Shown in pieces: positions 34,049 to 43,520 of a DNA stretch of 64,000 nt. The position numbers and the translations under genes are program-made. The notes beneath the pieces were generated by a model that worked only from the letters and a program-made list of their open reading frames with translations, searched no databases and had not been told where the DNA came from. The first letter of the stretch is position 1, and every line of letters starts with the position of its first letter. Source of the stretch: Agromyces sp. SYSU T00194 (GTDB taxonomy: Bacteria > Actinomycetota > Actinomycetes > Actinomycetales > Microbacteriaceae); NCBI RefSeq assembly GCF_040496035.1, contig NZ_JBEPJZ010000001.1, positions 1,240,001 through 1,304,000 on the forward strand, in the 5' to 3' direction.

Positions 34049-35419
34049 TCAGGCGGTCGCGGTGTCCGCGTCGGTGGCGGCCGATCCGGCGTCGGCGGCC
34101 GGTGCGGCGGCGGCCTCGGGCACGATGCCGAACAGCGCCTCGAGCCCCTCGATCCACGCGCGCTGGTCGCCGGCGCGGGCGTAGGCACGCGAGCGCACCA
34201 TCGGGGTGTGCAGCAGCACGCCGGCCATGTGGCGCAGGGCCTGCTCGGTGCGGCCGTCCTCGTCGCCGCGGGCGCGCGCCCGCTCGATCTCGTCGTCGAG
34301 CACGTCGAACACGTGGGAGCGCAGGGCGACGACGGCGGGTGCCAGGTCGAGCTCCTCGCCGTGCGCCGAGAACTCGCGCGCGGCCCGGCTCACGAGCGTG
34401 CGCGCCGCGTCGGTGGCGGTGAGCTCCTCGATCGGGGCGTGGATGCGGATCGTCTCGAGGTCGAGCAGCTCCACGCCGTCGACCGACACCACGTCGGGGT
34501 CGATGTTGCGCGGCAGGCCGAGGTCGATGAGCAGCTGGCGGGCGGACGGCGCGTGCGCGTCGTCGGCGGGCACGGCGGCCAGGTGCGCGCGGGTGGGCGC
34601 CGGCTCGGGGGCATCCGCTCGCCCCGCGGCGAGCAGCGCCGCGTCGATCACGTGGTGGTCGACCGTGGTGCAGGTGATCACGACGTCGGCGGCGGCGGCC
34701 TCGGCGGCGAGGTCGGCGCGGGCGACGGCGGCGATGCCGTGGTTGCGCGCGAAGCGGGTGGCGCGGCCCGACGGGGAGAACACGCGCACGTCGGCTGCCC
34801 CCCGGTCGCGCACGGCCGCGAGCGACGCGCCCGCGTACTGGCCGGTGCCGACGAGCAGGATGCGGGTCGCGGCCCAGTCGGTGATGCGACTCTCGGCCAG
34901 GTCGAGGGCGAGGCGCACGAGCGAGCGGCCGGCCGAGCCGACGCCCGTCTGGTTCTTGACGGTGCGGGAGACGCGCGAGGCCCGCTGGAAGAGCCGCTCG
35001 ATCTCGGGCGTGGTGGTGCCGCCCTGCCTGGCCTCCTCGAGCGAGCGCTTCACCTGGCCGGCGATCTCGCCCTCGCCGACGACGACCGACTCGAGTCCGG
35101 ATGCCACGGCGAAGAGGTGCTCCGCGACGGCGTTGCCGTGCACCAGCTCGACCGTGGAGCGCAGTTCACGGGCGTCGACGTCGGTCGCGCCGCCCACCGC
35201 GCGCAGGGCCGCCTGGATGGCGGGCACGGGGGAGGCGCCGTAGGGCTCGTCGAGGTCGAGGTAGGCCTCGAACCGGTTGCAGGTCGCGACGATCACCGAG
35301 CCGCTGAACGACTCGTGGCTGCCGACGATGCGTGCTCCGAGGTCGCCGGGAGCCACCGACAGCTTCTCCAGGAGATCGAAGTCGGCGTTCTTGTGACTCG
35401 CGGACAGGCAGATGAGCAC
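34049..35419 (-). CDS. hemA: Glutamyl-tRNA reductase
   Basis: First enzyme of tetrapyrrole synthesis by the C5 route: reduces glutamyl-tRNA to glutamate-1-semialdehyde with NADPH. 456 residues. The catalytic cysteine lies in IVATCNRFEAYLDL near residue 48, within the N-terminal substrate domain; GEGEIAGQVK near residue 115 and the NADPH loop LLVGTGQYAG near residue 186 follow, then a dimerisation helix. The C-terminal Ala/Asp-rich tail is longer than usual. The start is GTG at 35419, six bases after a -10 box, so the mRNA is probably leaderless. It is divergent from hemE across the 35491-36186 gene. Confidence 0.95.
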   Translation of the reverse strand: MLICLSASHKNADFDLLEKLSVAPGDLGARIVGSHESFSGSVIVATCNRFEAYLDLDEPYGASPVPAIQAALRAVGGATDVDARELRSTVELVHGNAVAEHLFAVASGLESVVVGEGEIAGQVKRSLEEARQGGTTTPEIERLFQRASRVSRTVKNQTGVGSAGRSLVRLALDLAESRITDWAATRILLVGTGQYAGASLAAVRDRGAADVRVFSPSGRATRFARNHGIAAVARADLAAEAAAADVVITCTTVDHHVIDAALLAAGRADAPEPAPTRAHLAAVPADDAHAPSARQLLIDLGLPRNIDPDVVSVDGVELLDLETIRIHAPIEELTATDAARTLVSRAAREFSAHGEELDLAPAVVALRSHVFDVLDDEIERARARGDEDGRTEQALRHMAGVLLHTPMVRSRAYARAGDQRAWIEGLEALFGIVPEAAAAPAADAGSAATDADTATA

Positions 35420-35425
35420 CCGACG

Positions 35426-35431
35426 ATTGTA
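35426..35431 (-). promoter_or_regulatory. -10 box of hemA (leaderless type)
   Basis: Minus-strand TACAAT is a consensus -10, followed by six bases and the GTG start at 35419. Confidence 0.6.
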
Positions 35432-35490
35432 CTGGAGGGCACCTGAACGTCCGTCAGGGTGACTGCTGATGACGGATGCGGCCGCCTGCG

Positions 35491-36186
35491 TCAGTTGGTG
35501 GCGGCGAGGGTCTCGGGCCGGATGATCGGGATGGAGCCCGTCGTCGCGGCGATCTCGGCCCGGTGCCACGACTTGATGCCGCGCAGCGCGGCGTAGAAGT
35601 CGCCACCGCCGAGCGCGAACGCGGCGGCCCGACCGGTGCCGAGGGCGATCGGCAGCTCGGCGCTGGCGCCGTCGCGTCGGATGCGGAGCACCATGACGGA
35701 CACCTCGTGGTCGCCGACGACCATCGAGTCCGCCCGGATGGTGCGCACCTCGCCCCACGGGGCGCTCGCGATGAGGCGGGGGCGCCCGCCGCCGCCCCAG
35801 ATGCTGATGCCCTCGAGGTCGGCGAGCACCGCGATGCGCGAGCCGATGCGGCCGAGCCCGGTGCCGAAGAGCGTGCGCAGGCCCTGGACGAGGAGGGGGT
35901 TGCGCAGTGCGGGGGCGACGACGCCGTCGGTCGCGCGCTGGAGGGCGCGCACGCGGCGGGCGCTGCGCAGCATCGACGCGAGCCGCGTGGCCAGGACGGT
36001 CGCGATGAGCAGGCCGGCGGCGATGAGGATCGCGAGGACGACGCGCTCGTCGAACGCCACCTCGGGCAGGCGCGGAATGATGCGGGCGATGGTGCCGTCG
36101 CCCACGACCGCGGCGGCGACCGCGACGAGTGCGGCGAAGACCAGGAGCCACTTGACGATCCGGGTCGCGGTCGATGGTGGTGCCAT
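35491..36186 (-). CDS. Uncharacterised protein with two membrane helices and a PH-like domain
   Basis: A 231-residue protein. Two hydrophobic helices at about residues 12-30 and 48-68 are followed by a basic segment and a beta-rich cytosolic domain ([34 protein letters not shown]) resembling bacterial PH-like domains. No enzymatic motif is visible. The ATG at 36186 lies behind GGAGG on the minus strand. It sits between hemA and hemE without evident relation to heme synthesis. Confidence 0.55.
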   Translation of the reverse strand: MAPPSTATRIVKWLLVFAALVAVAAAVVGDGTIARIIPRLPEVAFDERVVLAILIAAGLLIATVLATRLASMLRSARRVRALQRATDGVVAPALRNPLLVQGLRTLFGTGLGRIGSRIAVLADLEGISIWGGGGRPRLIASAPWGEVRTIRADSMVVGDHEVSVMVLRIRRDGASAELPIALGTGRAAAFALGGGDFYAALRGIKSWHRAEIAATTGSIPIIRPETLAATN

Positions 36187-36333
36187 GCGTCGATTCGCCT
36201 CCGGGGGTGCGTGGTCGGTCACGGCGTTCCCCCGGTCCGCCGCGCCACAGGATACGCGAGGTCGCTCCGGTTCGCACCCGTCCTCCACAGTTCGAGACGC
36301 CGCCACCCTGCGGGCACCCAGCCGCCGTGGGCG

Positions 36334-36339
36334 AGAATG
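36334..36339 (+). promoter_or_regulatory. -10 box of hemE (leaderless type)
   Basis: GAGAAT is followed by six bases and a GTG at 36346. It is a weak box, but the spacing is that of the other leaderless promoters here. Confidence 0.35.
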
Positions 36340-36345
36340 GTCCGC

Positions 36346-37446
36346 GTGATCCTCCCCGACCGGCACCCGCTCACCGCCGCCCGCACCAGCCGATCCCGGC
36401 TGATCCGCGCCTACCGCGGGGAGCGTCCCGACGCGACCCCCGTCTGGTTCATGCGGCAGGCGGGCCGGTCGCTGCCCGAGTACCGCGCCCTGCGGGTCGG
36501 CACGCGCATGCTCGACGCGTGCCTCGACCCGGCGCTGGCGAGTGAGATCACGCTGCAGCCGGTGCGCCGCCACGGCGTCGACGCGGGCATCTTCTTCAGC
36601 GACATCGTGGTGCCGCTGCGCCTGGTCGGCGTCGACGTGGAGATCGAGCCCGGCCGCGGCCCCGTCTTCGGCCGCGCCTACGGCGACGCCGCCGCGGTCG
36701 CGGAGCTCACCGCGATCGACCCGGCCTCGCTCGACGCCGCCGCCGGCCCGATCACCGAGGCCGTGCGCCGCACGGTGGAGGAGCTCGGCGACACCCCGCT
36801 CATCGGCTTCGCCGGTGCCCCGTTCACCCTCGCCGCCTACCTCGCCGAGGGCGGTCCGTCGAAGGACCACCTCGCCGCGCGAACCCTCATGCACGCCGAC
36901 CCGGGCGCCTGGGCCGACCTCATGGCCTGGTCGGCCGACGTGACCGGCCGGTTCCTGCGCACGCAGGTGCTCGCGGGGGCATCCGCCGCCCAGCTCTTCG
37001 ACTCCTGGGCCGGCGCGCTCTCGCTCGCCGACTACGAGACGCACGTGGCACCGGCGTCCGCGCGGGCGCTCGAGTTCGTGCACGACCTCGCCTACCCCCT
37101 CGACGGCGGCCAGGCCCGCGTGCCGGTCGTGCACTTCGGCGTCGGCACCGGCGAGCTGCTGCGCGCCATGCGCGAGGTCGGGGCCGACACCGTGGGCGTC
37201 GACTACCGGGTGCCGCTCGACGTCGCCGCCGGGCGCGTGGGCGACGGCGTGCCGCTGCAGGGCAACCTCGACCCCGCCCTGCTCGCCGCCCCCGCCCCGG
37301 TGCTCGAGCGCGCGGTGACCGACGTGCTCGAGCGCGGCCGCAGCGCCCCCGGCCACGTCTTCAACCTCGGCCACGGCGTGCCGCCCTCGGCCGACCCCGA
37401 CGCGCTCACCCGCATCGTCGGGCTCGTGCACGACTGGGAGGCCTGA
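36346..37446 (+). CDS. hemE: Uroporphyrinogen decarboxylase
   Basis: Converts uroporphyrinogen III to coproporphyrinogen III. About 366 residues. The N-terminal signature [17 protein letters not shown] carries the conserved arginines that hold the substrate carboxylates; FFSDIVVP near residue 83 and the second signature [13 protein letters not shown] near residue 160 are also typical, as is FNLGHGVPP near the C-terminus. I prefer GTG 36346 over ATG 36337 because the ATG overlaps the predicted -10 box; the difference is three residues. hemY starts 4 bp after the stop, so the two form an operon. Confidence 0.95.
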   Translation: MILPDRHPLTAARTSRSRLIRAYRGERPDATPVWFMRQAGRSLPEYRALRVGTRMLDACLDPALASEITLQPVRRHGVDAGIFFSDIVVPLRLVGVDVEIEPGRGPVFGRAYGDAAAVAELTAIDPASLDAAAGPITEAVRRTVEELGDTPLIGFAGAPFTLAAYLAEGGPSKDHLAARTLMHADPGAWADLMAWSADVTGRFLRTQVLAGASAAQLFDSWAGALSLADYETHVAPASARALEFVHDLAYPLDGGQARVPVVHFGVGTGELLRAMREVGADTVGVDYRVPLDVAAGRVGDGVPLQGNLDPALLAAPAPVLERAVTDVLERGRSAPGHVFNLGHGVPPSADPDALTRIVGLVHDWEA

Positions 37447-37450
37447 GCCG

Positions 37451-39028
37451 ATGCCGGCGGCGGATGCGACGGGCGGAGCGCCCGAGCCCGAGCGGCTCGA
37501 CGTCGACGTGGTGGTCGTCGGCGGCGGCGTCGCCGGCCTCGTCGCGGCGCGCCAGTGCCTGCACGTCGGCCTGTCGGTGCTGGTGCTCGAGGCGCGGGAG
37601 ACCGTGGGCGGCTGCGTCGGGAGCGCCGTCGTGGGCGCGGACGCGGGGGAGGGCGCGGATGCGGCCGAGACCGCCGCTCCCGGTCTCCGGATCGACACCG
37701 GGGCCGAGTCGTTCGCGATCCGCAACGACTCGGTCGAGACGCTCCTGGGCGAGCTCGGACTCGCCGACGCCGTCGTGTCGCCGAACCCCGCAGGCGCCTG
37801 GCTCGCGCTGCCCGACCGCGGGGGCGACGCCGACCCGGTCATCGTGCCCATGCCCAGGACCGGCGTGCTCGGCATCCCCGCGAACCCCTTCGCCGAGGAC
37901 GTGCGCGCCGTGATCGGCTGGCGCGGCGCCTGGCGGGCGTACCGCGACCGCCTGCAGCCGATCCTCCGCATCGGCCGCGCCCACAGCCTCGGGCAGCTCG
38001 TCCGCAGCCGCATGGGCGACGCGGTGCTCGACCGGCTCGTGACCCCGATCTCCGCCGGGGTGTACTCGGCCGATCCCGAGCAGCTCGACGTCGACCGCGT
38101 CGCGCCCGGGCTGAACCAGGCGATGACGCGCACCGGATCGCTCTCCGGCGGCGTCGCGCAGCTGGCGGCCGGGCGGCGGCCGGGCGGTGCGGTGCGGGGC
38201 GTCCGCGGCGGCATGCGCGCCCTCGTCGACGCGCTCGTCGCCGACCTCGCCCACTTCTCGGGCGACGTCCGCACCGGGCAGCGGGCGACGGCGCTCGCCG
38301 AGGAGGGCGACGGCTGGATCGTGCGTGCGGAGGCCGCTGCTCCGGTCGAGGTCGCCGACGCCGACGCGCCGGCGGGCGTCGAGGCGCACGCGCGCTACGT
38401 GGTGCTGGCCGCGCCCTCCGCGGCATCCGTGCCCCTGCTCGCCGGCGCACGCGACGACTGGGCCGGCCTCGCCGGCCTCGACTGGCCCGACGGCACCGCG
38501 CTCGACATCGCGACCCTGCTGCTCGACGCGCCCGAGCTCGACGCCGCGCCGCGCGGCACCGGCATGCTCATCGCCCCCGGCACGCCCGGGATCACCGCGA
38601 AGGCCCTCACCCACTCGACCGCCAAATGGGCCTGGCTCGCGGATGCGGCGGGGCCGGGGCGTCACGTGGTGCGGCTGTCCTACGGGCGGGCCGGTTCGGC
38701 CGGGGTCGCCGACCTCGACGACGAGGCGCTGACCGACCTCGCGCTCGCCGACGCCGCGGCGCTGCTCGGCGTGCAGCTCGACCGCGCCCGCCTGGTCGAC
38801 GCCGCCCGCGCGAGCTGGCGCGATGCCCCGTCGCACGCGCTGCTCGGCCGCGACGACCGCGTCGGACGCCTCGACGACGCCCTCGCGGGCACCTCGACCC
38901 TGGTGGTCACCGGATCCTGGGTCTCGGGCACCGGGCTGGCCTCCGTCGTGCCGCACGCGATCGATGCCGCCGCACGCATCCGTCGCGACGCGATCGACGC
39001 ATCCGCCGAGGCGCCAACGGGGTCCTGA
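37451..39028 (+). CDS. hemY: Coproporphyrinogen III oxidase, FAD-dependent (HemY/CgoX)
   Basis: Flavoenzyme of 525 residues that oxidises coproporphyrinogen III to coproporphyrin III in Gram-positive bacteria. The FAD-binding VVVGGGVAGLVAAR is at residues 21-34, then LVLEARETVGG; the family segment TPISAGVYSADPEQLDVDRV lies near residue 200 and the C-terminal FAD contact is VTGSWVSGTGLASVV near residue 488. There is an Asp/Ala-rich insertion near residue 65. The start is 4 bp after the hemE stop. The presence of hemQ and absence of oxygen-dependent hemF argue for the coproporphyrin reaction rather than protoporphyrinogen oxidation. Confidence 0.92.
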   Translation: MPAADATGGAPEPERLDVDVVVVGGGVAGLVAARQCLHVGLSVLVLEARETVGGCVGSAVVGADAGEGADAAETAAPGLRIDTGAESFAIRNDSVETLLGELGLADAVVSPNPAGAWLALPDRGGDADPVIVPMPRTGVLGIPANPFAEDVRAVIGWRGAWRAYRDRLQPILRIGRAHSLGQLVRSRMGDAVLDRLVTPISAGVYSADPEQLDVDRVAPGLNQAMTRTGSLSGGVAQLAAGRRPGGAVRGVRGGMRALVDALVADLAHFSGDVRTGQRATALAEEGDGWIVRAEAAAPVEVADADAPAGVEAHARYVVLAAPSAASVPLLAGARDDWAGLAGLDWPDGTALDIATLLLDAPELDAAPRGTGMLIAPGTPGITAKALTHSTAKWAWLADAAGPGRHVVRLSYGRAGSAGVADLDDEALTDLALADAAALLGVQLDRARLVDAARASWRDAPSHALLGRDDRVGRLDDALAGTSTLVVTGSWVSGTGLASVVPHAIDAAARIRRDAIDASAEAPTGS

Positions 39029-39127
39029 ATGTATGGCGAATCCGGTATGGATCGCCGTACGCCCCTTGCGCCCGTGGACGCGGGGTCTACGCTGGGTTGA
39101 GACGCGCTCATTGCAGAAGGGGAACGC

Positions 39128-39559
39128 ATGAAGGGCAAGCTCCTGTTCGTCGTCGGACTCGCGACCGGATACGTGCTCGGCACTCGCGCGGGGCGCGAAC
39201 GCTACGAGCAGATCCGCTCCGCAGCCGAGAGGGTGTGGAACCAGCCGACCGTGCAACAGGGCGTCGACACCGTGAAGGACTTCGCGTTGTCCCGTGTGGG
39301 CGACGTGAGCGAGAAGGTGCTCGACGGCACCAAGAAGCTCGTCCGCCAGGCGACCAAGGCCGCCTCGAGCGTGCAGGAGGCCGCGAGCGAGGGCGCCGCC
39401 GAGGCGAAGGCGCCGGCATCGACCACGTCGAAGCCGGCGGCCAAGAAGCCCGCGGCGAAGGCGTCCACCGCGAAGTCGTCCACTGCCAAGTCGTCGAGCG
39501 CGAAGGCGGGCTCGAAGTCATCCACGTCGAAGGCATCGTCGGCCGGTTCCGACGACTGA
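39128..39559 (+). CDS. YtxH-like protein with basic low-complexity tail
   Basis: A 143-residue protein. The N-terminal helix (LLFVVGLATGYVLGTRAGRERYEQI) is the YtxH pattern of a short membrane segment followed by a charged helix; residues 40-85 predict a coiled amphipathic region. The last 55 residues are Lys/Ala/Ser repeats (AKKPAAKASTAKSSTAKSS) resembling histone H1-like tails, which could bind nucleic acid or cell wall. It heads an operon with a holin-X protein (16 bp later) and a DUF3618 protein, a combination common in actinobacteria and thought to concern the envelope. Confidence 0.75.
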   Translation: MKGKLLFVVGLATGYVLGTRAGRERYEQIRSAAERVWNQPTVQQGVDTVKDFALSRVGDVSEKVLDGTKKLVRQATKAASSVQEAASEGAAEAKAPASTTSKPAAKKPAAKASTAKSSTAKSSSAKAGSKSSTSKASSAGSDD

Positions 39560-39575
39560 CGGGAGGAGGGCCCGC

Positions 39576-39983
39576 ATGGCCGCACCCACGGACAAGGACC
39601 GCTCGCTCTTCACCCTCATCGGCGACGTGCCGGCGCAGGTGCAGGCACTCGTCCAGGCCGAGATCGAGCACTTCAAGGCCGAGCTCGCCTACAAGGCGAA
39701 GCACTTCGGCGCCGGCGCGGGGCTGGTCGCCGCTGCGGCGTTCGTCGCGATCTTCCTGCTCGGCACGCTCATCGCGACGGGCATCCTCGCCCTCTCGCTG
39801 GTGCTCCCGGGCTGGGCCGCCGCGCTCATCGTCTCGGGCATCCTGCTGCTGCTCATCGTCGTGCTGGTCGGCATCGCGCTCGTGATGTTCCGTCGCGGCG
39901 CGGAGCCCCCGGGCGACGACGCGTCCGACAGTGTGAAGAAGGACATCGACGCCCTGAAGGGAGTGGGCGACTATGAGCGCTGA
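39576..39983 (+). CDS. Phage holin family protein (actinobacterial holin-X)
   Basis: A 135-residue membrane protein of the holin-X family. A 45-residue amphipathic N-terminus (LFTLIGDVPAQVQALVQAEI) is followed by two long hydrophobic helices at about residues 50-72 and 80-103, then an acidic tail. Despite the name, this family is chromosomal and widespread in actinobacteria with no phage context, as here. Its last 11 bp overlap the DUF3618 gene. Confidence 0.85.
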   Translation: MAAPTDKDRSLFTLIGDVPAQVQALVQAEIEHFKAELAYKAKHFGAGAGLVAAAAFVAIFLLGTLIATGILALSLVLPGWAAALIVSGILLLLIVVLVGIALVMFRRGAEPPGDDASDSVKKDIDALKGVGDYER

Positions 39984-40263
39984 GACCCGTGACGCCGCCA
40001 AGGCGAAGCGCAACCTGTCCCGTGTCGAGGCGCGCGCCGAGGCCGCGATGGCGCGCGCCGAGCTCGCCGACACGCTCGACCTGCTCGAGGACAAGCTCAA
40101 CGTGCCCAAGCAGGCGGCGATCGCGCGCCGACGTGCCGCGGCCCGCTTCCGGCGCATGCGCATGGAGTCGCCCGGCACGCTGATCGGCATCGGCCTCGGC
40201 GCCGTTGCCGTCGTCGCGGCCGGGGTGCTGCTGGTGGTGCGCGCACTCGGCGACGACGACTGA
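39973..40263 (+). CDS. DUF3618 domain-containing protein
   Basis: A 96-residue protein with the DUF3618 pattern: a charged helix (RAELADTLDLLEDKLNVPKQ) followed by a basic region and one C-terminal membrane helix (LIGIGLGAVAVVAAGVLLVV) ending in acidic residues. It overlaps the holin-X gene and completes the three-gene operon started at 39128. Function unknown; a membrane-associated partner of the two preceding proteins is likely. Confidence 0.8.
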   Translation: MSAETRDAAKAKRNLSRVEARAEAAMARAELADTLDLLEDKLNVPKQAAIARRRAAARFRRMRMESPGTLIGIGLGAVAVVAAGVLLVVRALGDDD

Positions 40264-40307
40264 CCCGAACCGGCACGGTGCCGGCGGGAGGTCCGGGGGA
40301 GACGACG

Positions 40308-41417
40308 ATGTCGACTGGGGAAGCACCGGGGCCGAAGGCCCCGCAGGGCGGGGCCGACGCGTTCGCGGAGCGCGTCTTCGGATCGGTGCTCGGCGCGTTC
40401 GAGACGCTGAGCATCCACGTCGGCGACCGGCTGGGCTGGTACCGGGCGCTGCGGTTCGGGCCGATGAACGCGGAGGAACTCGCAGCGACGACCGGCACCG
40501 ACCGGCGCTACGCGCGCGAGTGGCTCGAGCAGCAGGCCGCCTACGGCGTCCTCGAGGCGAGCGCGGAGACCGGCCCAGGGGCATCCGAACGCCGTCGCTT
40601 CACCCTGCCGCCCGCGCACGCCGAGGTGCTGACCGACGTGCACTCGCTCGCCTACGCCGCACCGCTCGCGCGCATGTTCGCCGCTGCGGCGCGCGCCATC
40701 GACCCGCTGCTCGACGCCTATCGCGGCGGGGGCGGAGTCTCCTGGGCCGAGCTCGGCGAGGACGCGCGCGACGCCCAGGGCGACGTGAACCGGCCGTGGT
40801 TCGAGCAGCGGCTCGGGCCGGCGCTCGCCGGCGTGCCGTGGCTGCACGAGCTGCTCTCCCGGCCCGGCGTGCGCATCGCCGACGTCGGCTGCGGCCACGG
40901 CTGGTCGTCGATCGCACTCGCGCAGGCGTACCCGGCCGCCCGCGTCGACGGGCACGACATCGACGTGCCGTCGCTCGAGGCGGCCGAGGTGCACGCCCGC
41001 GAGGCGGGCGTCGACGACCGGGTCGCGTTCTTCCGCGCGGGTGGCGAGGAGCTCGCCGGCGCCGGCACCTACGACGCGGCGTTCATCTTCGAGGCGCTGC
41101 ACGACATGCCGTTCCCGGTCGACGTGCTGCGCGCGACGCGCGACGCGCTCACCCCCGGCGGCGTCGTCGTGGTGATGGACGAGGCCGTCGGCGAGGAGTT
41201 CACCGCACCGGCTGACGAGATCGATCGCATCATGTACGGCTACAGCCTCTTCGTCTGCCTGCCCGACGGGCTGTCGACGCCCGGCTCGGCGGGCACCGGC
41301 ACGGTCATGCGCCCGTCGACGCTGGAGGCGTACGCCCGCGAGGCCGGATTCGGCGAGGTCGAGGTGCTGCCGATCGAGGGGTTCGCCGCGTTCCGGTTCA
41401 CCGCACTGCGCCGGTAA
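40308..41417 (+). CDS. Class I SAM-dependent methyltransferase
   Basis: A 369-residue methyltransferase. Residues 25-115 form a winged-helix N-terminal domain (ELAATTGTDRRYAREWLEQQAAYGVLE), as in O-methyltransferases. The SAM-binding motif I is VRIADVGCGHGWSSIALA near residue 190, with DGHDIDVPSLEAA as motif II acidic end and AFIFEALHDMPFPVDVLR as motif IV. The domain order fits small-molecule methyltransferases rather than rRNA enzymes. A GGGGGAG ribosome site precedes the ATG. It follows DUF3618 by 44 bp. It could be read through from that operon. The substrate is unknown, and a link to heme synthesis is not shown. Confidence 0.85.
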   Translation: MSTGEAPGPKAPQGGADAFAERVFGSVLGAFETLSIHVGDRLGWYRALRFGPMNAEELAATTGTDRRYAREWLEQQAAYGVLEASAETGPGASERRRFTLPPAHAEVLTDVHSLAYAAPLARMFAAAARAIDPLLDAYRGGGGVSWAELGEDARDAQGDVNRPWFEQRLGPALAGVPWLHELLSRPGVRIADVGCGHGWSSIALAQAYPAARVDGHDIDVPSLEAAEVHAREAGVDDRVAFFRAGGEELAGAGTYDAAFIFEALHDMPFPVDVLRATRDALTPGGVVVVMDEAVGEEFTAPADEIDRIMYGYSLFVCLPDGLSTPGSAGTGTVMRPSTLEAYAREAGFGEVEVLPIEGFAAFRFTALRR

Positions 41418-41526
41418 CGCTTTCCCGGCCGCCGGGCATAACGCTCGGGTAACGGTCGTGCGGTGAGGTGCGCTCTCACGCGACACGGCTTTTGGCGGTT
41501 CGCCCGGTCGGGGGGAGGATAGTGCT

Positions 41527-42255
41527 ATGTCAGACCCCGCTGCCGCAGAGGCAGTCGACGCGAACCAGACCGACACCGCCGCACCCGAGGGCTACGCCCT
41601 GTTCGCGGTCCTCCGCACCGACCCCGCACGGCCCGACGACTTCGACGGGCACGACGTGCCGCGGGTCGTGGGCCAACTCGACGACGTCATCGCCGTCATC
41701 GAGGCCGAGGGCGTCACCGTTCGCGGTTTCTACGACGTGTCCGGACTGCGCGCCGACGCCGACATCATGATCTGGCTCCACGGACCCGAGGCCGAGGGCC
41801 TCCAGTGGGCACTCCGCGAACTGCGCCGGTCGCGGCTGCTGAAGGCGCTCCTGCCGACGTGGAACGCGATGGGCGTGCACCGCGACGCGGAGTTCAACCG
41901 CGCGCACGTGCCCGGCTTCCTCCGCGGCGAGGAGCCGCGCTCGTGGCTGACCGTCTACCCCTTCGTGCGCAGCTACGACTGGTACCTGCTCGACCCCGCC
42001 GAGCGCGGGCGCATGCTCGCCGAGCACGGGCGCAAGGGCGCCGCATACCGCGGCGTCGTCGCGAACACGATCGCCGCGTTCGCGCTGGGCGACTACGAGT
42101 GGCTGCTGCCCATGGAGGCCGACGAGCTGAACGACCTCGTCGACATGATGCGCGACCTGCGCGCGACCGACGCCCGGCGCCACGTGCGCGAGGAGGTGCC
42201 CTTCTACACGGGTCGACGGATCACCACCGCCGAGATCGTCGAGGTGCTCCAGTAA
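41527..42255 (+). CDS. hemQ: Coproheme decarboxylase (hydrogen peroxide-dependent heme synthase)
   Basis: Last enzyme of the coproporphyrin pathway: decarboxylates two propionates of coproheme to give heme b. 242 residues, of the chlorite dismutase fold. RSYDWYLLDPAERGRMLAEHGRKG near residue 140 contains the residues shaping the heme pocket, including the proximal histidine region further on (GVVANTIAAFALGDYEWLL). Arg of true chlorite dismutase is not expected at the distal site in this group. The ribosome site GGGGGAGG lies before the ATG. The stop codon shares a base with the hemH start (TAATG). Confidence 0.93.
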   Translation: MSDPAAAEAVDANQTDTAAPEGYALFAVLRTDPARPDDFDGHDVPRVVGQLDDVIAVIEAEGVTVRGFYDVSGLRADADIMIWLHGPEAEGLQWALRELRRSRLLKALLPTWNAMGVHRDAEFNRAHVPGFLRGEEPRSWLTVYPFVRSYDWYLLDPAERGRMLAEHGRKGAAYRGVVANTIAAFALGDYEWLLPMEADELNDLVDMMRDLRATDARRHVREEVPFYTGRRITTAEIVEVLQ

Positions 42256-43520
42256 TGGCCGCCGCGAACCTCGGCTCGACGGGCGCCGACGACCCCGCCC
42301 GGGAGACGGTCGCGCACGGCCGGAAGCCCGCCCCCGCGGCATCCGCCCCCTGCGCCCCCGGTGCGGTCGTGCCGGGAGCGACCCCGGCCGCCCAGCAGGG
42401 CCCCGAGCACGTCACCGAGCCGGTCGCCTACGACGCCATCCTGCTCGCGGGCTTCGGCGGCCCCGAGGGCCAGGACGACGTCATCCCGTTCCTGCGGAAC
42501 GTCACCAGCGGGCGCGGCATCCCCGACGAGCGCCTGGAGGAGGTGGCGCACCACTACCGCCACTTCGGCGGCGTCAGCCCGATCAACCAGCAGAACCGCG
42601 ACCTGAAGGCCGCGCTCGAGGCCGAGCTCGCGCGGCGCGGCGTCGACCTGCCGGTGATCTGGGGCAACCGCAACTGGGACCCGTACCTGAACGACGCGCT
42701 CCGCGAGGCGCGCGCGGGCGGCGCGCAGCGGCTCATCGCGATCGCGACCAGCGCCTACAGCTCGTACTCGAGCTGCCGCCAGTACCGCGAGGACTTCGCC
42801 GACGCGCTTGCCGACACCGGACTCGGCGACGAGCTCCAGATCGACAAGGTCGGGCAGTTCTTCGACCACCCCGGCTTCGTGCGGCCGTTCATCGAGGGCG
42901 TCCGCGACGGGCTCGCCGAGCTGCTGGCCGCCCACCCCGACATCTCGCGCGACCAGGTCGAGGTGCTGTTCGCCACGCACTCCATCCCGTCGACCGACGC
43001 CGCGAAGTCGGGCCCCGCCGAGCGCGGCTTCGGCGAGGGCGGCGCGTACGCGGCCCAGCACCGCGCCGTCGCCGAGGTCGTGATGCGCGAGGCCGGGGCA
43101 TCCGACGTGCCCTGGCAGCTCGTCTACCAGTCCCGCTCGGGCCCCCCGTCGATGCCGTGGCTCGAGCCCGACATCAACGACGCGATCCTCGAGCTTCCGG
43201 CGGCCGGTCGTCGCGCCATCGTGATCGTGCCGCTCGGGTTCGTGAGCGACCACATGGAGGTGCTCTGGGACCTCGACAACGAGGCGCTCGAGACCGCCGA
43301 GGGGCAGGGCCTCGCCGCCGTGCGCGTGCCGACGCCCGGCACTCATCCGGCGTACGTCGCCGGCCTCGTCGACCTCGTGCTCGAGCGCGTCCACGGCACG
43401 CCCGCCGCCGAGCGCCCCCGGGTGACGGAGCTCGGCCCCTGGTACGACGTGTGCCGTCCCGGCTGCTGCGAGAACGTCCGGCTCGGGTTCCGGCCGGCGC
43501 TGGCGGGGATCGCGCCGTGA
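42255..43520 (+). CDS. hemH: Coproporphyrin III ferrochelatase
   Basis: Inserts ferrous iron into coproporphyrin III. 421 residues with a 55-residue Ala/Pro-rich N-terminal extension before the catalytic core (AILLAGFGGPEGQDDVIPFLRN). The catalytic histidine is in LFATHSIPS near residue 238, the glutamate in GFVSDHMEVLWDLD near residue 335. Cysteines in YSSYSSCRQYRED (near residue 177) and DVCRPGCCENV near the C-terminus can supply the four ligands of the [2Fe-2S] cluster known from actinobacterial ferrochelatases. The start overlaps hemQ and its stop overlaps hemC, so hemQ-H-C-D are translated as a coupled series. Confidence 0.94.
   Translation: MAAANLGSTGADDPARETVAHGRKPAPAASAPCAPGAVVPGATPAAQQGPEHVTEPVAYDAILLAGFGGPEGQDDVIPFLRNVTSGRGIPDERLEEVAHHYRHFGGVSPINQQNRDLKAALEAELARRGVDLPVIWGNRNWDPYLNDALREARAGGAQRLIAIATSAYSSYSSCRQYREDFADALADTGLGDELQIDKVGQFFDHPGFVRPFIEGVRDGLAELLAAHPDISRDQVEVLFATHSIPSTDAAKSGPAERGFGEGGAYAAQHRAVAEVVMREAGASDVPWQLVYQSRSGPPSMPWLEPDINDAILELPAAGRRAIVIVPLGFVSDHMEVLWDLDNEALETAEGQGLAAVRVPTPGTHPAYVAGLVDLVLERVHGTPAAERPRVTELGPWYDVCRPGCCENVRLGFRPALAGIAP

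Noticed and set aside
39576..39983. Prophage holin
   Set aside because: Holin-X family members are ordinary actinobacterial chromosomal proteins; there is no endolysin, integrase or structural phage gene around it.
41527..42255. Chlorite dismutase
   Set aside because: The fold is shared, but the coupled hemH, hemC and hemD genes and the coproporphyrin pathway context identify coproheme decarboxylase HemQ.
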